This document shows positions 18,210 to 26,458 of a stretch of DNA of 45,392 bases, piece by piece. Made by a program: the position numbers and the translations under genes. The stretch comes from UBA4923 sp964486135 (GTDB taxonomy: Bacteria; Bacillota; Clostridia; Saccharofermentanales; DTU023): assembly GCA_964486135.1 (NCBI GenBank), contig CAZAKT010000011.1, positions 1 through 45,392 of the forward strand. Direction: 5' to 3'. The notes below the pieces were generated by a model. The model was not told where the DNA came from. It made no database searches and saw only the letters and a program-made list of their open reading frames with translations. Every line of letters starts with the position of its first letter. The stretch's first letter is position 1.

Positions 18210-18848
18210 ATGGAATATCGGTATTTGAAGCTTACGGAGTATCTGGACAGGACAGCGGAGGCGAGCCCGACTCCGGGTGGAGGCAGTGTTGCCGCCCTCC
18301 TTGCGGCCCTGGGTTCGGCCCTGGCCAGGATGGTCCACGGCCTGACGGTCAACAAGAAATCCTACCAGGCCCGGGAAGAGGAGACCAAGGCGGCCCTGGC
18401 GGCTGACAGGCAGGCCCTGGAAGGCCTGCAGGGGGAATTCACGGAATTGATCGACCGGGATATCCAGGCCTTCAATCAGTATATGGAGGCCCTGGCCCTG
18501 CCCAGGGATACAGAGGAGGAAATGGCTGCCAGGCGGCAGGCCCTTTCCGACGCCTCCGTGGTCGCCATGGAGGTTCCGCTCGAAACAGCAGGCAAGGCGC
18601 TGGAACTCCTGCGACATCTGGGCACCATCGCCCAATACGGCCACAAGAGCAGTATCTCGGATGCGGGAGTAGCCGCCCTCTGCGCGCATGCGGCGCTTCA
18701 GGCCTCCGTCATGAATGTCCGTATCAACCTGACGGGCATTGACGACCAGGCGATAAGGGAGGAGGCCGAAAAGAAGGCGGCCGCCTACATCAGGGAGGGA
18801 GAACTGATCGCCAGGGACCTGATCGACCTGGTCAACCAGCGTCTCTGA
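18210..18848 (+). CDS. Formiminotetrahydrofolate cyclodeaminase family protein
   Basis: 212 aa, a stand-alone FTCD_C domain. The N-terminal TPGGGSVAALLAALGSALARMV stretch (read in two parts: TPGGGSVAAL and GSALARMVHGL) is the signature, and the rest is helical. The enzyme releases ammonia from 5-formimino-THF to give methenyl-THF, the C1 end of histidine degradation or of purine fermentation. Its pairing with hutH supports a histidine role, but the glutamate formiminotransferase partner is not in the window. ATG 18210 has GGAGGAG at nine bases. It is the last gene before a strong terminator. Confidence 0.88.
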   Translation: MEYRYLKLTEYLDRTAEASPTPGGGSVAALLAALGSALARMVHGLTVNKKSYQAREEETKAALAADRQALEGLQGEFTELIDRDIQAFNQYMEALALPRDTEEEMAARRQALSDASVVAMEVPLETAGKALELLRHLGTIAQYGHKSSISDAGVAALCAHAALQASVMNVRINLTGIDDQAIREEAEKKAAAYIREGELIARDLIDLVNQRL

Positions 18849-18879
18849 TCAGACCTGTGAAGGCCGGGAATCCGGCAGG

Positions 18880-18907
18880 GGGGCAGTCCGGGGACTGCCC
18901 CTTTTTT
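18880..18907 (+). terminator. Strong Rho-independent terminator ending the efp operon
   Basis: GGGGCAGTC / GACTGCCCC forms a near-perfect GC-rich stem with a small loop and is followed at once by six T (18902-18907). It lies 32 bases after the cyclodeaminase stop. Confidence 0.93.
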
Positions 18908-18942
18908 GGACTCCTTTCTTATGCATTTATTCGAAATATTTA

Positions 18943-18971
18943 TTGACAATCCCTTCTGTGGCACATAGACT
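18943..18971 (+). promoter_or_regulatory. Promoter for RNase Y
   Basis: A perfect TTGACA (18943-18948), 17-base spacer, and TAGACT (18966-18971). The surrounding 160 bases are markedly AT-rich. It predicts transcription from about 18978 and a leader of about 100 bases. Confidence 0.7.
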
Positions 18972-18980
18972 GTTGAATAG

Positions 18981-19020
18981 AATAAACGATCGGAACTGAT
19001 AGTCATCAGTTTCGTTCATT
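18981..19020 (+). promoter_or_regulatory. Stem-loop at the 5' end of the RNase Y leader
   Basis: AACTGAT / ATCAGTT (tetraloop AGTC, 18994-19011) is extended by outer pairing of AATAAACG with CGTTCATT, leaving one mismatch and an internal bulge. It begins almost at the predicted transcription start, a position that could protect the mRNA or act as an autoregulatory cleavage site. No T tract follows, so it is not a terminator. Confidence 0.45.
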
Positions 19021-19068
19021 GATCCTAATCGTGAATTTATCGTTTTCGAAACTTGAAAATTGAATATT

Positions 19069-19084
19069 GGAGGTGATTACCATC
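19069..19084 (+). promoter_or_regulatory. Extended Shine-Dalgarno followed by an ATC codon (start of RNase Y)
   Basis: GGAGGTGAT matches nine bases of the 16S anti-SD tail. At the ideal eight-base spacing the in-frame codon is ATC (19082-19084). Other in-frame options, TTG 19067, GTG 19073 and ATT 19076, lie before or inside the binding site, and GTG 19097 is 23 bases away. The nearest ATG (19087) is out of frame and opens only 23 codons. Confidence 0.55.
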
Positions 19085-20644
19085 GAATGGTTATATGTGG
19101 TTGCCGGTTTACTTGCAGGCGCTGTCGCCGCTTGGGTGTTGACTGCGCTTTTCTATAATAAAGGTTACAGCAAGAAGAGCCGTGAACTGCTTGAAAAAAA
19201 GCAGGCTACTGAAGAAGAAGCACTTGCCATCGTAGGTGAGGCAATCAAGGAAGGTGAGGATAGAAAACGGGAGATCCTCCTGTCAGTTAAAGAAGAGGTC
19301 CACAAGGGCAAGCTTGAGCTTGAGCGGGATGTCCGTGAACGCCGCCAGGATCTGACGCGTGAGCGCCAGCGGATCGATCAGAAGGAGACGGTCCTGGACC
19401 GCAGGGCCCAGAGCCTGGAGGACAGGGAGTCGAACTTCAAGGATCGGGAGCTGGTCCTGCTTCAGAAGGAAGACGACTTGACGGCCATTGAAGCCCAGAA
19501 ACGTCTCGAACTTGAACGGGTCGCGGGTTTGACCGTCCAGGACGCCAGGAGGATTGTCCTGGAGTCTGCTGAGACGGAATACCGCTACGACCTGTCCCTT
19601 CTATACAAACGGCTGGAGGATGAGGCCAAGGCGTCAGCCGAGGCCAAGGCGCGGGATATTGTGGTTACAACCATCCAGCGCTATGCCAGTGACTATGTCT
19701 CCGAAGCGACAGTGTCGGTCGTATCCCTTCCCAACGAGGAAATGAAGGGCCGGATCATAGGCCGCGAGGGCCGGAATATCCGGACCATCGAACAGCTGAC
19801 CGGTGTCGACTTGATCATTGACGACACACCGGAAGCCGTCATCCTGTCGAGTTTTGATCCTGTCAGGCGGGAGATCGCCCGGATCAGCATCGATAAGCTG
19901 GTCCAGGATGGCCGGATCCACCCGACACGTATAGAGGAAATGGTTCGCAAAGCGACCAAGGAAGTTGAAAATTCCATTCGCGAAGCGGGTGAACAGGTTG
20001 TATTTGAAACCAATGTCGCCGGGCTTCCGCAGGAGATCGTCCACATGCTGGGCCGCCTGAAATACAGGACCAGCTATGGACAAAATGTACTCCAACATGC
20101 GGTTGAGGTCTGCCGGATTACCGGTATGCTGGCCGCTGAGTTGGATCTCGATATCAACGCGGCCAAAAAGGCCGGGCTTTTGCACGACCTGGGCAAGGCG
20201 GTTGACTTCGAGATGGATGGTTCGCACGTGCAGCTGGGTGGGGAGATTGCCCGCCGTTACAAGCTGGATCCTGTTACCATCAACAGCATCGAATCCCACC
20301 ATGGTGATGTGGAGCCTGAAAGCCCGATTGCCTGCCTTGTCTCAGCGGCGGACGCCATCTCGGCGGCCAGGCCCGGGGCCAGGCGTGAGAATGTCGAGAC
20401 CTACATCAAGCGTATCGAGAAACTTGAAGAGATCGCCCAATCGGTCCCCGGGGTCGAGAAGACCTATGCCGTCCAGGCGGGGAGGGAGATCCGCGTGATA
20501 GTTGAACCCGATACCATAACGGATGAAGAAATGCCACTCCTGGTTCATGAGATCTGCAAGAAGATCGAGCAGGAATTGAATTTCCCTGGTCAGATCAAGG
20601 TCAATATGATAAGGGAAAGCCGCTACAGCGATTTTGCCAAGTAG
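19082..20644 (+). CDS. rny: Ribonuclease Y
   Basis: About 520 aa if started at the ATC 19082; a conventional caller would choose TTG 19067 or GTG 19073. An N-terminal transmembrane helix (residues about 3-25) anchors a long charged coiled coil (about 30-170). A KH domain (GRIIGREGRNIRTIEQ) and an HD domain (LLHDLGKAVD, H368-D369) follow, then a C-terminal family domain ending EQELNFPGQIKVNMIRE. This is the membrane endoribonuclease that starts mRNA decay in many Firmicutes. It is flanked by its own promoter and terminator, so it is a single-gene unit. Confidence 0.95.
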   Translation: MEWLYVVAGLLAGAVAAWVLTALFYNKGYSKKSRELLEKKQATEEEALAIVGEAIKEGEDRKREILLSVKEEVHKGKLELERDVRERRQDLTRERQRIDQKETVLDRRAQSLEDRESNFKDRELVLLQKEDDLTAIEAQKRLELERVAGLTVQDARRIVLESAETEYRYDLSLLYKRLEDEAKASAEAKARDIVVTTIQRYASDYVSEATVSVVSLPNEEMKGRIIGREGRNIRTIEQLTGVDLIIDDTPEAVILSSFDPVRREIARISIDKLVQDGRIHPTRIEEMVRKATKEVENSIREAGEQVVFETNVAGLPQEIVHMLGRLKYRTSYGQNVLQHAVEVCRITGMLAAELDLDINAAKKAGLLHDLGKAVDFEMDGSHVQLGGEIARRYKLDPVTINSIESHHGDVEPESPIACLVSAADAISAARPGARRENVETYIKRIEKLEEIAQSVPGVEKTYAVQAGREIRVIVEPDTITDEEMPLLVHEICKKIEQELNFPGQIKVNMIRESRYSDFAK

Positions 20645-20671
20645 ATCGCAAAAACAAGGCAAAGAATGTAA

Positions 20672-20731
20672 AACGGACTGTCCGCGACGCGCCGGAGGCG
20701 CGCCCAGGCGGGCAGTCCGTTCTGCTTTTTT
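20672..20731 (+). terminator. Rho-independent terminator after RNase Y
   Basis: AACGGACTG (20672-20680) pairs with CAGTCCGTT (20713-20721), and an inner GCGCC / GGCGC stem sits within the loop. Six T follow at 20726-20731. It lies 28 bases past the rny stop. Confidence 0.85.
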
Positions 20732-20796
20732 GGCCTGTCCGGGGCTGGCCTTGTGGTAATCTTTAGTAAAGTTTCAGGAGGGAAGAGAAGGCTTCG

Positions 20797-22512
20797 ATGA
20801 ATAGAACTTGTGCAGTCATAATCGCTTGCGCCCTGGTCTTTGCGGTGACTGCCTGCGGGCGGCAGGAGGCGGATACAGCTGCCGACGCCGGACAGACGAC
20901 GAGGGGGACGGAGGCCAGCCTGCCGCCTCCCGACCAGGTCCTGCCCCATGAGACCGTCCGGGTCGCCATAAGGACAGAAGCCAACGCCAATCCGCTCCTG
21001 TCCAAGCACTACACCAGCCAGGCCCTTTTCAGGCTGGTCTATGAGCCCCTCTATGAGCCCGGTGTCGATGGTAGGCTGGAAGGGGTCCTGGCAGAGTCCC
21101 TCCGCTGGTCCTCGGATGGTTTGACCGCCACGGTGACCCTGAGGGAGGACCGGCTCTTTCATGACGGCAGCCCTGTCACGGCGGAGGACGCCGCCGCCTC
21201 CCTGATAAAGTACTTGGCCCTTCAGCAGCCTGCCGCCCGGGGGGAAGAGCTGATTCCTGAGGAAGGGGAAGAGGAGGCAGACGAAGGAGGGGAGCAGGCC
21301 GAAAGCTACGACCTGTCCTCACTTTTCGAAGCGGCCGCCTTCTCCCTTACCGAGGCCTACCGCCTGGATTCCCTGGCCAATATCATCTCGGTTGAAAGCG
21401 GGGGCAGCAGGCGGCTGGTCATCGGCCTGGAAAGACCGGATCCGACCCTGGCCGGCCTTCTTACCTTCCCCGTCATTCCGGCCGACAAGGTCCATGCCCG
21501 GTCCTGGGCCCCGGTGGCCGGGACCGGTCCCTGGTCCTTGCTTTCGTCGGACAAGGGGGGCTTTGTCTTGGCCGCCGTGGCGGAAGGGGATGCCCCGCTT
21601 CGCCAGATCGAGGCCAGGTCTTTCCGGACGGTGGCGGAAGCCGTGGCCGCCTTTGAGACGGGGGAAATTGACCTCCTCCTCATGGATTCATCTGAAACGG
21701 CCCTCTTCGCCGACCGGTCCAGGATAAGGAAACAGCGTTTTGACGATGGGGGCTTCATTTCCCTTTTCTTTGCTGGCCAAAGGGAGGGGGCCTTGACCCT
21801 CCGGGACGGCCTGCTCTACGTCCTGGCCTCAGACCCGCTATATGAAAAGATGGCAGCCCCCCTCAACCAGGCCGCCTACCCCGTCCTGGCCGGCGATTAC
21901 CGGCTGGCGGGGACCAGGATCCCCCGCTACAGGCCGGATGCCTTGCCTGAAGGCTATTTGACGGATACGGCCGACAGAGAGGAGGATCCTGCCGGCAAGC
22001 CGGAGGACTCCGACCGCCAGCCCTTCCGGCTCCTGGTTCCCGAGGCTTATCTGCCGGAGCGCCTGATTGATAATATAGGAAGGGCTGTCCAGGCCTTGAA
22101 CAGGAGGCTGGCGGTCATCAGGGTCGGGGCCGAGGGCTGGCAATCAGCCCTTAAGTCAGGTCAATATGAGGCTGCCCTCCTCGTTGACTGGGTTGATCGC
22201 TTCCCGGATCCTGTGGATTATCTGGAGGGCCTGGCAGCGGCCGGCCTCTACAAGTGGGAGGAAGTGACGGATCCTGAGGACCGGGCCCTCTTGCTGGAGG
22301 CCCGCCGTTTCATGGTTGAAGCAGGGGAGGAAAGCCCAACAGCCGCCGCCTACTCAAGCGCCGTGGCGCGGATATTTGAAATGTCGCCTGTCCTGGGACT
22401 TGCCAGTTCGGGTACCATGGTCTGGTACAGTGATCAGGTCGAGGGGACCATGACGGGGACCTGGCGTTCGCCCTATGAGGGTGTGGAGGATCTGTTTATA
22501 TGGAGGCAATAA
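20797..22512 (+). CDS. Orphan family 5 extracellular solute-binding lipoprotein
   Basis: 571 aa. A signal peptide ends in a lipobox VTAC (lipidated Cys near residue 20), followed by a low-complexity linker. The SBP_bac_5 (peptide/nickel type) domain opens with VRVAIRTEANANPLLSKHYTSQALFRLVYEPLYE and contains LREDRLFHDGSPVTAEDAAASL. Members bind oligopeptides, dipeptides, sugars or nickel outside the membrane for ABC import. No permease or ATPase gene is adjacent. An acidic insert (Glu-rich, about residues 148-170) is unusual. Its 3' end overlaps lspA by 13 bases, and GGAGGGAAGAG lies before ATG 20797. The ligand is unknown. Confidence 0.82.
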   Translation: MNRTCAVIIACALVFAVTACGRQEADTAADAGQTTRGTEASLPPPDQVLPHETVRVAIRTEANANPLLSKHYTSQALFRLVYEPLYEPGVDGRLEGVLAESLRWSSDGLTATVTLREDRLFHDGSPVTAEDAAASLIKYLALQQPAARGEELIPEEGEEEADEGGEQAESYDLSSLFEAAAFSLTEAYRLDSLANIISVESGGSRRLVIGLERPDPTLAGLLTFPVIPADKVHARSWAPVAGTGPWSLLSSDKGGFVLAAVAEGDAPLRQIEARSFRTVAEAVAAFETGEIDLLLMDSSETALFADRSRIRKQRFDDGGFISLFFAGQREGALTLRDGLLYVLASDPLYEKMAAPLNQAAYPVLAGDYRLAGTRIPRYRPDALPEGYLTDTADREEDPAGKPEDSDRQPFRLLVPEAYLPERLIDNIGRAVQALNRRLAVIRVGAEGWQSALKSGQYEAALLVDWVDRFPDPVDYLEGLAAAGLYKWEEVTDPEDRALLLEARRFMVEAGEESPTAAAYSSAVARIFEMSPVLGLASSGTMVWYSDQVEGTMTGTWRSPYEGVEDLFIWRQ

Positions 22513-23021
22513 TAGTCATCATCCTGCTTATGGCAGACCAATGGACCAAGGGTTTGTCGGAACGCCTGATCGGCCCTGGAAATTCCGTGACAGTCATACC
22601 GGGTTTCTTTGACTTGAACTGCATCTTCAACAAGGGGGCCGCCTGGAGCATCTTTTCCAACAGGACCTGGGGCCTGGTTTTCCTCATAATCCTGTCTTCG
22701 ATCGTCCTCTTCACCCTCCTCTGGTTTATGAGGAAGGCGGAAGATCTCCGGGCCAAGCTGGTCCTGATCCTCCTGGTCGCAGGGAGTGCCGGCAACCTGA
22801 TTGACCGGCTCAGACTGGGGGCGGTTACCGATTTTCTCTCCTTCAGTTTTGGTTCCTACACCTTCCCTACCTTCAATCTGGCCGACGCCATGATCACGAT
22901 CGGTGTCTTTTTACTGATCTTGTTCTCACTTCTGGACCGGCATTTTTTCAATGTCCCCTTCGGATTGGTTTCTGATAAGCCAGGGGAGAAGGAAAAGGAG
23001 GAGGAGAAGGAGGAAGTGTGA
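22500..23021 (+). CDS. lspA: Lipoprotein signal peptidase (SPase II)
   Basis: 173 aa membrane aspartic protease with four transmembrane helices. The catalytic Asp pair is in GNLIDRLRLGAVTDF (D102) and FNLADAMI (D129), and the FNKGAAWSIF loop is conserved. It removes signal peptides from lipoproteins, such as the one encoded just upstream. The C-terminus has an unusual Lys/Glu-rich tail (EKEKEEEKEEV). ATG 22500 lies within the preceding gene and the stop overlaps the next start. Confidence 0.94.
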   Translation: MEAIIVIILLMADQWTKGLSERLIGPGNSVTVIPGFFDLNCIFNKGAAWSIFSNRTWGLVFLIILSSIVLFTLLWFMRKAEDLRAKLVLILLVAGSAGNLIDRLRLGAVTDFLSFSFGSYTFPTFNLADAMITIGVFLLILFSLLDRHFFNVPFGLVSDKPGEKEKEEEKEEV

Positions 23022-23932
23022 GCCGGAAGATCCTGTTGATTGAAGCTGGGGAGGCCGGGACCAGGCTGGATAAATGGCTGGCTGGGCGTTTTCCCGGCAA
23101 TTCGCGCGAAAGATGGAAAGGGCGGATCATTGACGGCAGCGTGACCGTCAACGGCCTTGCCGCCGCGCCTTCCAGTCTTCTGGCAGCCGGCGATCAGGTC
23201 GAATTGGACCTGTCAGGTCAGGATGAAGCGCCCGGTCTCCTGGTCCAGCCCCTCCCCCTCCGGGTACTCTACGAGGACGACTGGCTGGCCGTGCTGGACA
23301 AGCCGGCCGGCCTGGTGGTGCATCCGGCCCCGGGCCATCCGTCAGGCACCCTGGTCAACGCCATTCTTGCCCTCTACCCCGACCGGCTGTCGGACAGGGG
23401 GGGGGAGGACCGGCCGGGGATTGTCCACCGCCTGGACAAGGATAGCTCCGGTGCCCTCCTCATCGCCCGCGACAACCAGACCCACAAGCGCTTGGCCGAT
23501 CTGTTCAAAAAAGGGGAGATTGACCGTTTTTATGAGGCCATTGTCAGGGGGAGGCCGGACGCCAGTCAGGGACTGATCGACGCCCCCATCGCCAGAGGCG
23601 ATGTCAACCGGAAGAAGATGTTTGTCCGGGAGGACGGCAAGGAGGCGAAAACAGAGTTTGAAGTTCTGGCCGCCTTCAAGGGGAATGCCCACCTGCGTTG
23701 CCGGCTGATCTCGGGTCGGACCCATCAGATCCGGGTTCATCTGGCCTATATTGGACATCCCGTGATCGGTGACAGGCTCTATGGTGGCCGGCCGCGGCCG
23801 GGCGATCCCGACCAGCAGCTCCTCCACGCCTCGGCCCTGGTTTTCAGGCATCCGGTCACCGGCGTCCTGATCGATTGCCACAGCCCCCTGCCTGACCGTT
23901 TCAAGCCCTTCCTTGAGAAGGGGGAGGCTTGA
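23018..23932 (+). CDS. RluD-type 23S rRNA pseudouridine synthase
   Basis: 304 aa. An N-terminal S4 RNA-binding domain (about 12-75, TRLDKWLA) precedes the RluA-family catalytic domain with Asp in VHRLDKDSSG (D140) and the SGRTHQIRVHL motif. In this genomic position in Firmicutes the gene is usually ylyB/rluD, acting on helix 69 of 23S rRNA; exact uridines are not visible. The start is GTG 23018, overlapping the lspA stop. Confidence 0.92.
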   Translation: MSRKILLIEAGEAGTRLDKWLAGRFPGNSRERWKGRIIDGSVTVNGLAAAPSSLLAAGDQVELDLSGQDEAPGLLVQPLPLRVLYEDDWLAVLDKPAGLVVHPAPGHPSGTLVNAILALYPDRLSDRGGEDRPGIVHRLDKDSSGALLIARDNQTHKRLADLFKKGEIDRFYEAIVRGRPDASQGLIDAPIARGDVNRKKMFVREDGKEAKTEFEVLAAFKGNAHLRCRLISGRTHQIRVHLAYIGHPVIGDRLYGGRPRPGDPDQQLLHASALVFRHPVTGVLIDCHSPLPDRFKPFLEKGEA

Positions 23933-23935
23933 GGC

Positions 23936-24664
23936 ATGAAGACTCTTCCATGGTACAAGATCCTGGTCCTCCTTCTGGCCCTGGTGGTAGGCCTGTCCGC
24001 CGGCAGCCTGCTGAGGGAGGCCTTCGCTTCAGGTGAGGGTGAGGATCTTGAGCTGGCCGCCATCAGGAAGGCCAATCAGGACCTGCTTGAGGAAGAGTCC
24101 CGCAACCTCCAACTCCAGACCCAAAACGACGACCTGGAGGAAAGGAAGAGGATCCTCCTCCGCCGCTATGAGGACTATGAGGATATCGGGGCCATCCTGG
24201 TTGAACTCCGGGAAAACGCCCTCCTGGCCGGCATGACAGATGTGACGGGACAGGGTATCATTTTGACCCTGGATGACAAACTGGATTACGATCCCCTGAC
24301 AGATCCCATTGAGGCCGTCATCCACGACAGCACCCTCAATTATGTGGTCAATCTGCTCTGGTCGTCCGGCGCCCGGGCACTTGCCATCAATGGGACCAGG
24401 CTGACGGCCGTATCGGAGATAAGCTGTGTGGGGCCTACCATCCTGTGCTACGGGGTTCGTCAGATGCCCCCCTATGTCATTGAGGCCATCGGACCGGCCG
24501 GGGCCATGCGGTCCCTGCTGGAATCCGATTCCTATCTGGCCCATTTGACACAGAGTAAAATAGGAGTCCGCCTCAGCCTTGAGGAAAAAGACAAGCTGAC
24601 CTTGCCGTCCTTTTCCAGGACACACGATTATCTCCCGTACATCAATCTGTTACGGGAACCTTAG
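23936..24664 (+). CDS. DUF881 family membrane-anchored protein (copy 1)
   Basis: 242 aa. One N-terminal transmembrane helix (about residues 8-28), then a coiled coil of about 60 residues with LEEESRNLQLQTQNDDLEERK, then an alpha/beta domain with GQGIILTLDD and LLWSSGARALAINGTRLTA, which is the DUF881 pattern. The bulk should be outside the membrane. Family role is not established; members often lie near division and wall genes. GGGGAGG precedes ATG 23936. Confidence 0.85.
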   Translation: MKTLPWYKILVLLLALVVGLSAGSLLREAFASGEGEDLELAAIRKANQDLLEEESRNLQLQTQNDDLEERKRILLRRYEDYEDIGAILVELRENALLAGMTDVTGQGIILTLDDKLDYDPLTDPIEAVIHDSTLNYVVNLLWSSGARALAINGTRLTAVSEISCVGPTILCYGVRQMPPYVIEAIGPAGAMRSLLESDSYLAHLTQSKIGVRLSLEEKDKLTLPSFSRTHDYLPYINLLREP

Positions 24665-24687
24665 CAGGGCCGGGTAAGGGGTAGAAT

Positions 24688-25401
24688 ATGAAAAACAAAG
24701 GCTTCCAATACGTGTCCATCCTGCTGGTCTGCATCCTTGTGGGCCTGGTGACAGCGCTTTTGATGAAGAACCTGAACGCCGCCAACCTGGGGGATAAAAG
24801 CCTCCAGGAGCTACAGAACTCGATCATCGACTATCAGAAGAAGAACGAGGATCTGAACAACCGCAATACCAGGCTTTACGAATATCTGCGGGAGCTGGAG
24901 GCGGAGCTGGCGAGCGGGGAGGGGGAAAGCTACCTGCATATCGTGGAGGAAAAGGAGCAGTACGCCCTCTTCGCCGGCCTCAGGGCGGTCAGGAATGCCG
25001 GTGTCGTCATCACCCTCACCCCCCTGGATGGCTACAAGATGCAGGATGCCGTGATCAGGCAGTATGTCAATGAACTGTCAGCCCTCGGTGCCCAGGCCAT
25101 TGCCATCAACGAGGAAAGAAAGGTCGCTACCTCCGAGGTCCGGACAAGCCAGGATTCGATCCTGATCAACGGGGTCAGTTTCGACCGGGGTTCGGTCTTC
25201 GAGATCAAGGCCATTGTCGACCCTGGCAAGATAGACTCCTATGTGGTGCCCTACCTCCTGTCGGTCGGCGATAACATTAAGAAGCAGGTGCCGGATGAGT
25301 CGATCAACATCACCGTGCGCAAGGATGAGACGGTCACCATCCCCGCCCTGAATGAAGACCGGATCGCCTATCAAATGGAGCTTCTGGAACCGGCCGACTA
25401 G
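24688..25401 (+). CDS. DUF881 family membrane-anchored protein (copy 2)
   Basis: 237 aa, paralogous to the gene before it. It has one N-terminal helix (about 6-26), a coiled coil (about 32-75) and the DUF881 fold with NAGVVITLTPLDGY, VNELSALGAQAIAINEERKV and a C-terminal segment DPGKIDSYVVPYLLSVGD. The two copies are separated by 23 bases and may pair through their coiled coils (inference). AAGGGG precedes ATG 24688. Confidence 0.85.
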   Translation: MKNKGFQYVSILLVCILVGLVTALLMKNLNAANLGDKSLQELQNSIIDYQKKNEDLNNRNTRLYEYLRELEAELASGEGESYLHIVEEKEQYALFAGLRAVRNAGVVITLTPLDGYKMQDAVIRQYVNELSALGAQAIAINEERKVATSEVRTSQDSILINGVSFDRGSVFEIKAIVDPGKIDSYVVPYLLSVGDNIKKQVPDESINITVRKDETVTIPALNEDRIAYQMELLEPAD

Positions 25402-25448
25402 CCCTTTGCCCGGGAGGCCAAGCCAAGGAAAAAATATAAGGGAACGCA

Positions 25449-26453
25449 ATGGATAATAAGGGAATTGTATTCGAAAAACAAATCGAGCTGGAAAGCCCTG
25501 AAGAGGGGCTGGTGGTCCTCGGCGCCTGCAATGGGAATGCCTCCCTCTTCAATAAGGCCTTCGGCGTGGTCTGTGATTCCACGCCCCAGGGCCTGGTTAT
25601 CCGGGGGCCGGACAAGGCATCGGTGGAACAGGCCGGAAAAATCATAACCCGCCTCTATGAGCTTTTCCGGACAGGGGCGGCGCCCGTCACCGAGCAGTTT
25701 GTCCGTTACCTGATCGACGCCTCAGCCACCGGTGATTTCAGTGACGTGGAAGCCTTCACGCCGGACCTGATTTGTGTCAATGCCAAGGGGAGGCCGATCC
25801 TATCGAAGACCAAGGGGCAGCAGCTTTATGTCGACGCCATCAGCAAACACGAGCTGACCTTTGCCATTGGCCCGGCCGGCACAGGCAAGACCTACCTGGC
25901 AGTTGCCATGGCGGTGAAGGCCTTCCGCGCCCACCAGGTCTCCCGTATCATCCTGACCCGGCCCGCCATTGAGGCGGGGGAGAATCTGGGTTTTCTGCCG
26001 GGTGACCTGCAAAGTAAGATAGACCCCTATATGAGGCCCCTTTACGATTCCCTGAATGATCTTATGGGCTATGAAAGCTATCAGAGGCACCTGGAGCGCC
26101 AGGAGATCGAGATCTCGCCCCTGGCCTATATGCGGGGCCGGACCCTGGACGACGCCTTCATTATTCTGGATGAGGCCCAGAATACGACCCGGGACCAGAT
26201 GAAAATGTTCCTCACCCGGATCGGCTACAATGCCAAGGCCGTCGTCACCGGCGATATCACCCAGATCGACCTGCCCGTCAGGCGCAAAAGCGGCCTGGCT
26301 GAGGCGGCCTCCCTCCTGGCTTCGCTGGAGGGGGTCAAGAGCATCCGGCTGACTGAACGCGATGTCGTCCGCAACCCGCTGGTTCAAAGGATCATCCGGG
26401 CCTATGAGAAGGATTCGGCCACCAGGCGGGGAGAGCGTGGGGGCAGGAGGTAA
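25449..26453 (+). CDS. phoH: PhoH family protein (PhoL-type ATPase)
   Basis: 334 aa cytoplasmic ATPase. After an N-terminal small domain (about 15-95) the PhoH core has Walker A GPAGTGKTYLA, the block LTRPAIEAGENLGFLPGDLQSKIDPYMRPLYDSL (seen in parts), Walker B FIILDEAQNT and VVTGDITQIDLP. PhoH proteins link to RNA metabolism and usually precede pgpH and ybeY in Firmicutes, as here. Exact role unknown. ATG 25449 follows AAGGGAA. Confidence 0.93.
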   Translation: MDNKGIVFEKQIELESPEEGLVVLGACNGNASLFNKAFGVVCDSTPQGLVIRGPDKASVEQAGKIITRLYELFRTGAAPVTEQFVRYLIDASATGDFSDVEAFTPDLICVNAKGRPILSKTKGQQLYVDAISKHELTFAIGPAGTGKTYLAVAMAVKAFRAHQVSRIILTRPAIEAGENLGFLPGDLQSKIDPYMRPLYDSLNDLMGYESYQRHLERQEIEISPLAYMRGRTLDDAFIILDEAQNTTRDQMKMFLTRIGYNAKAVVTGDITQIDLPVRRKSGLAEAASLLASLEGVKSIRLTERDVVRNPLVQRIIRAYEKDSATRRGERGGRR

Positions 26454-26458
26454 GAGGG

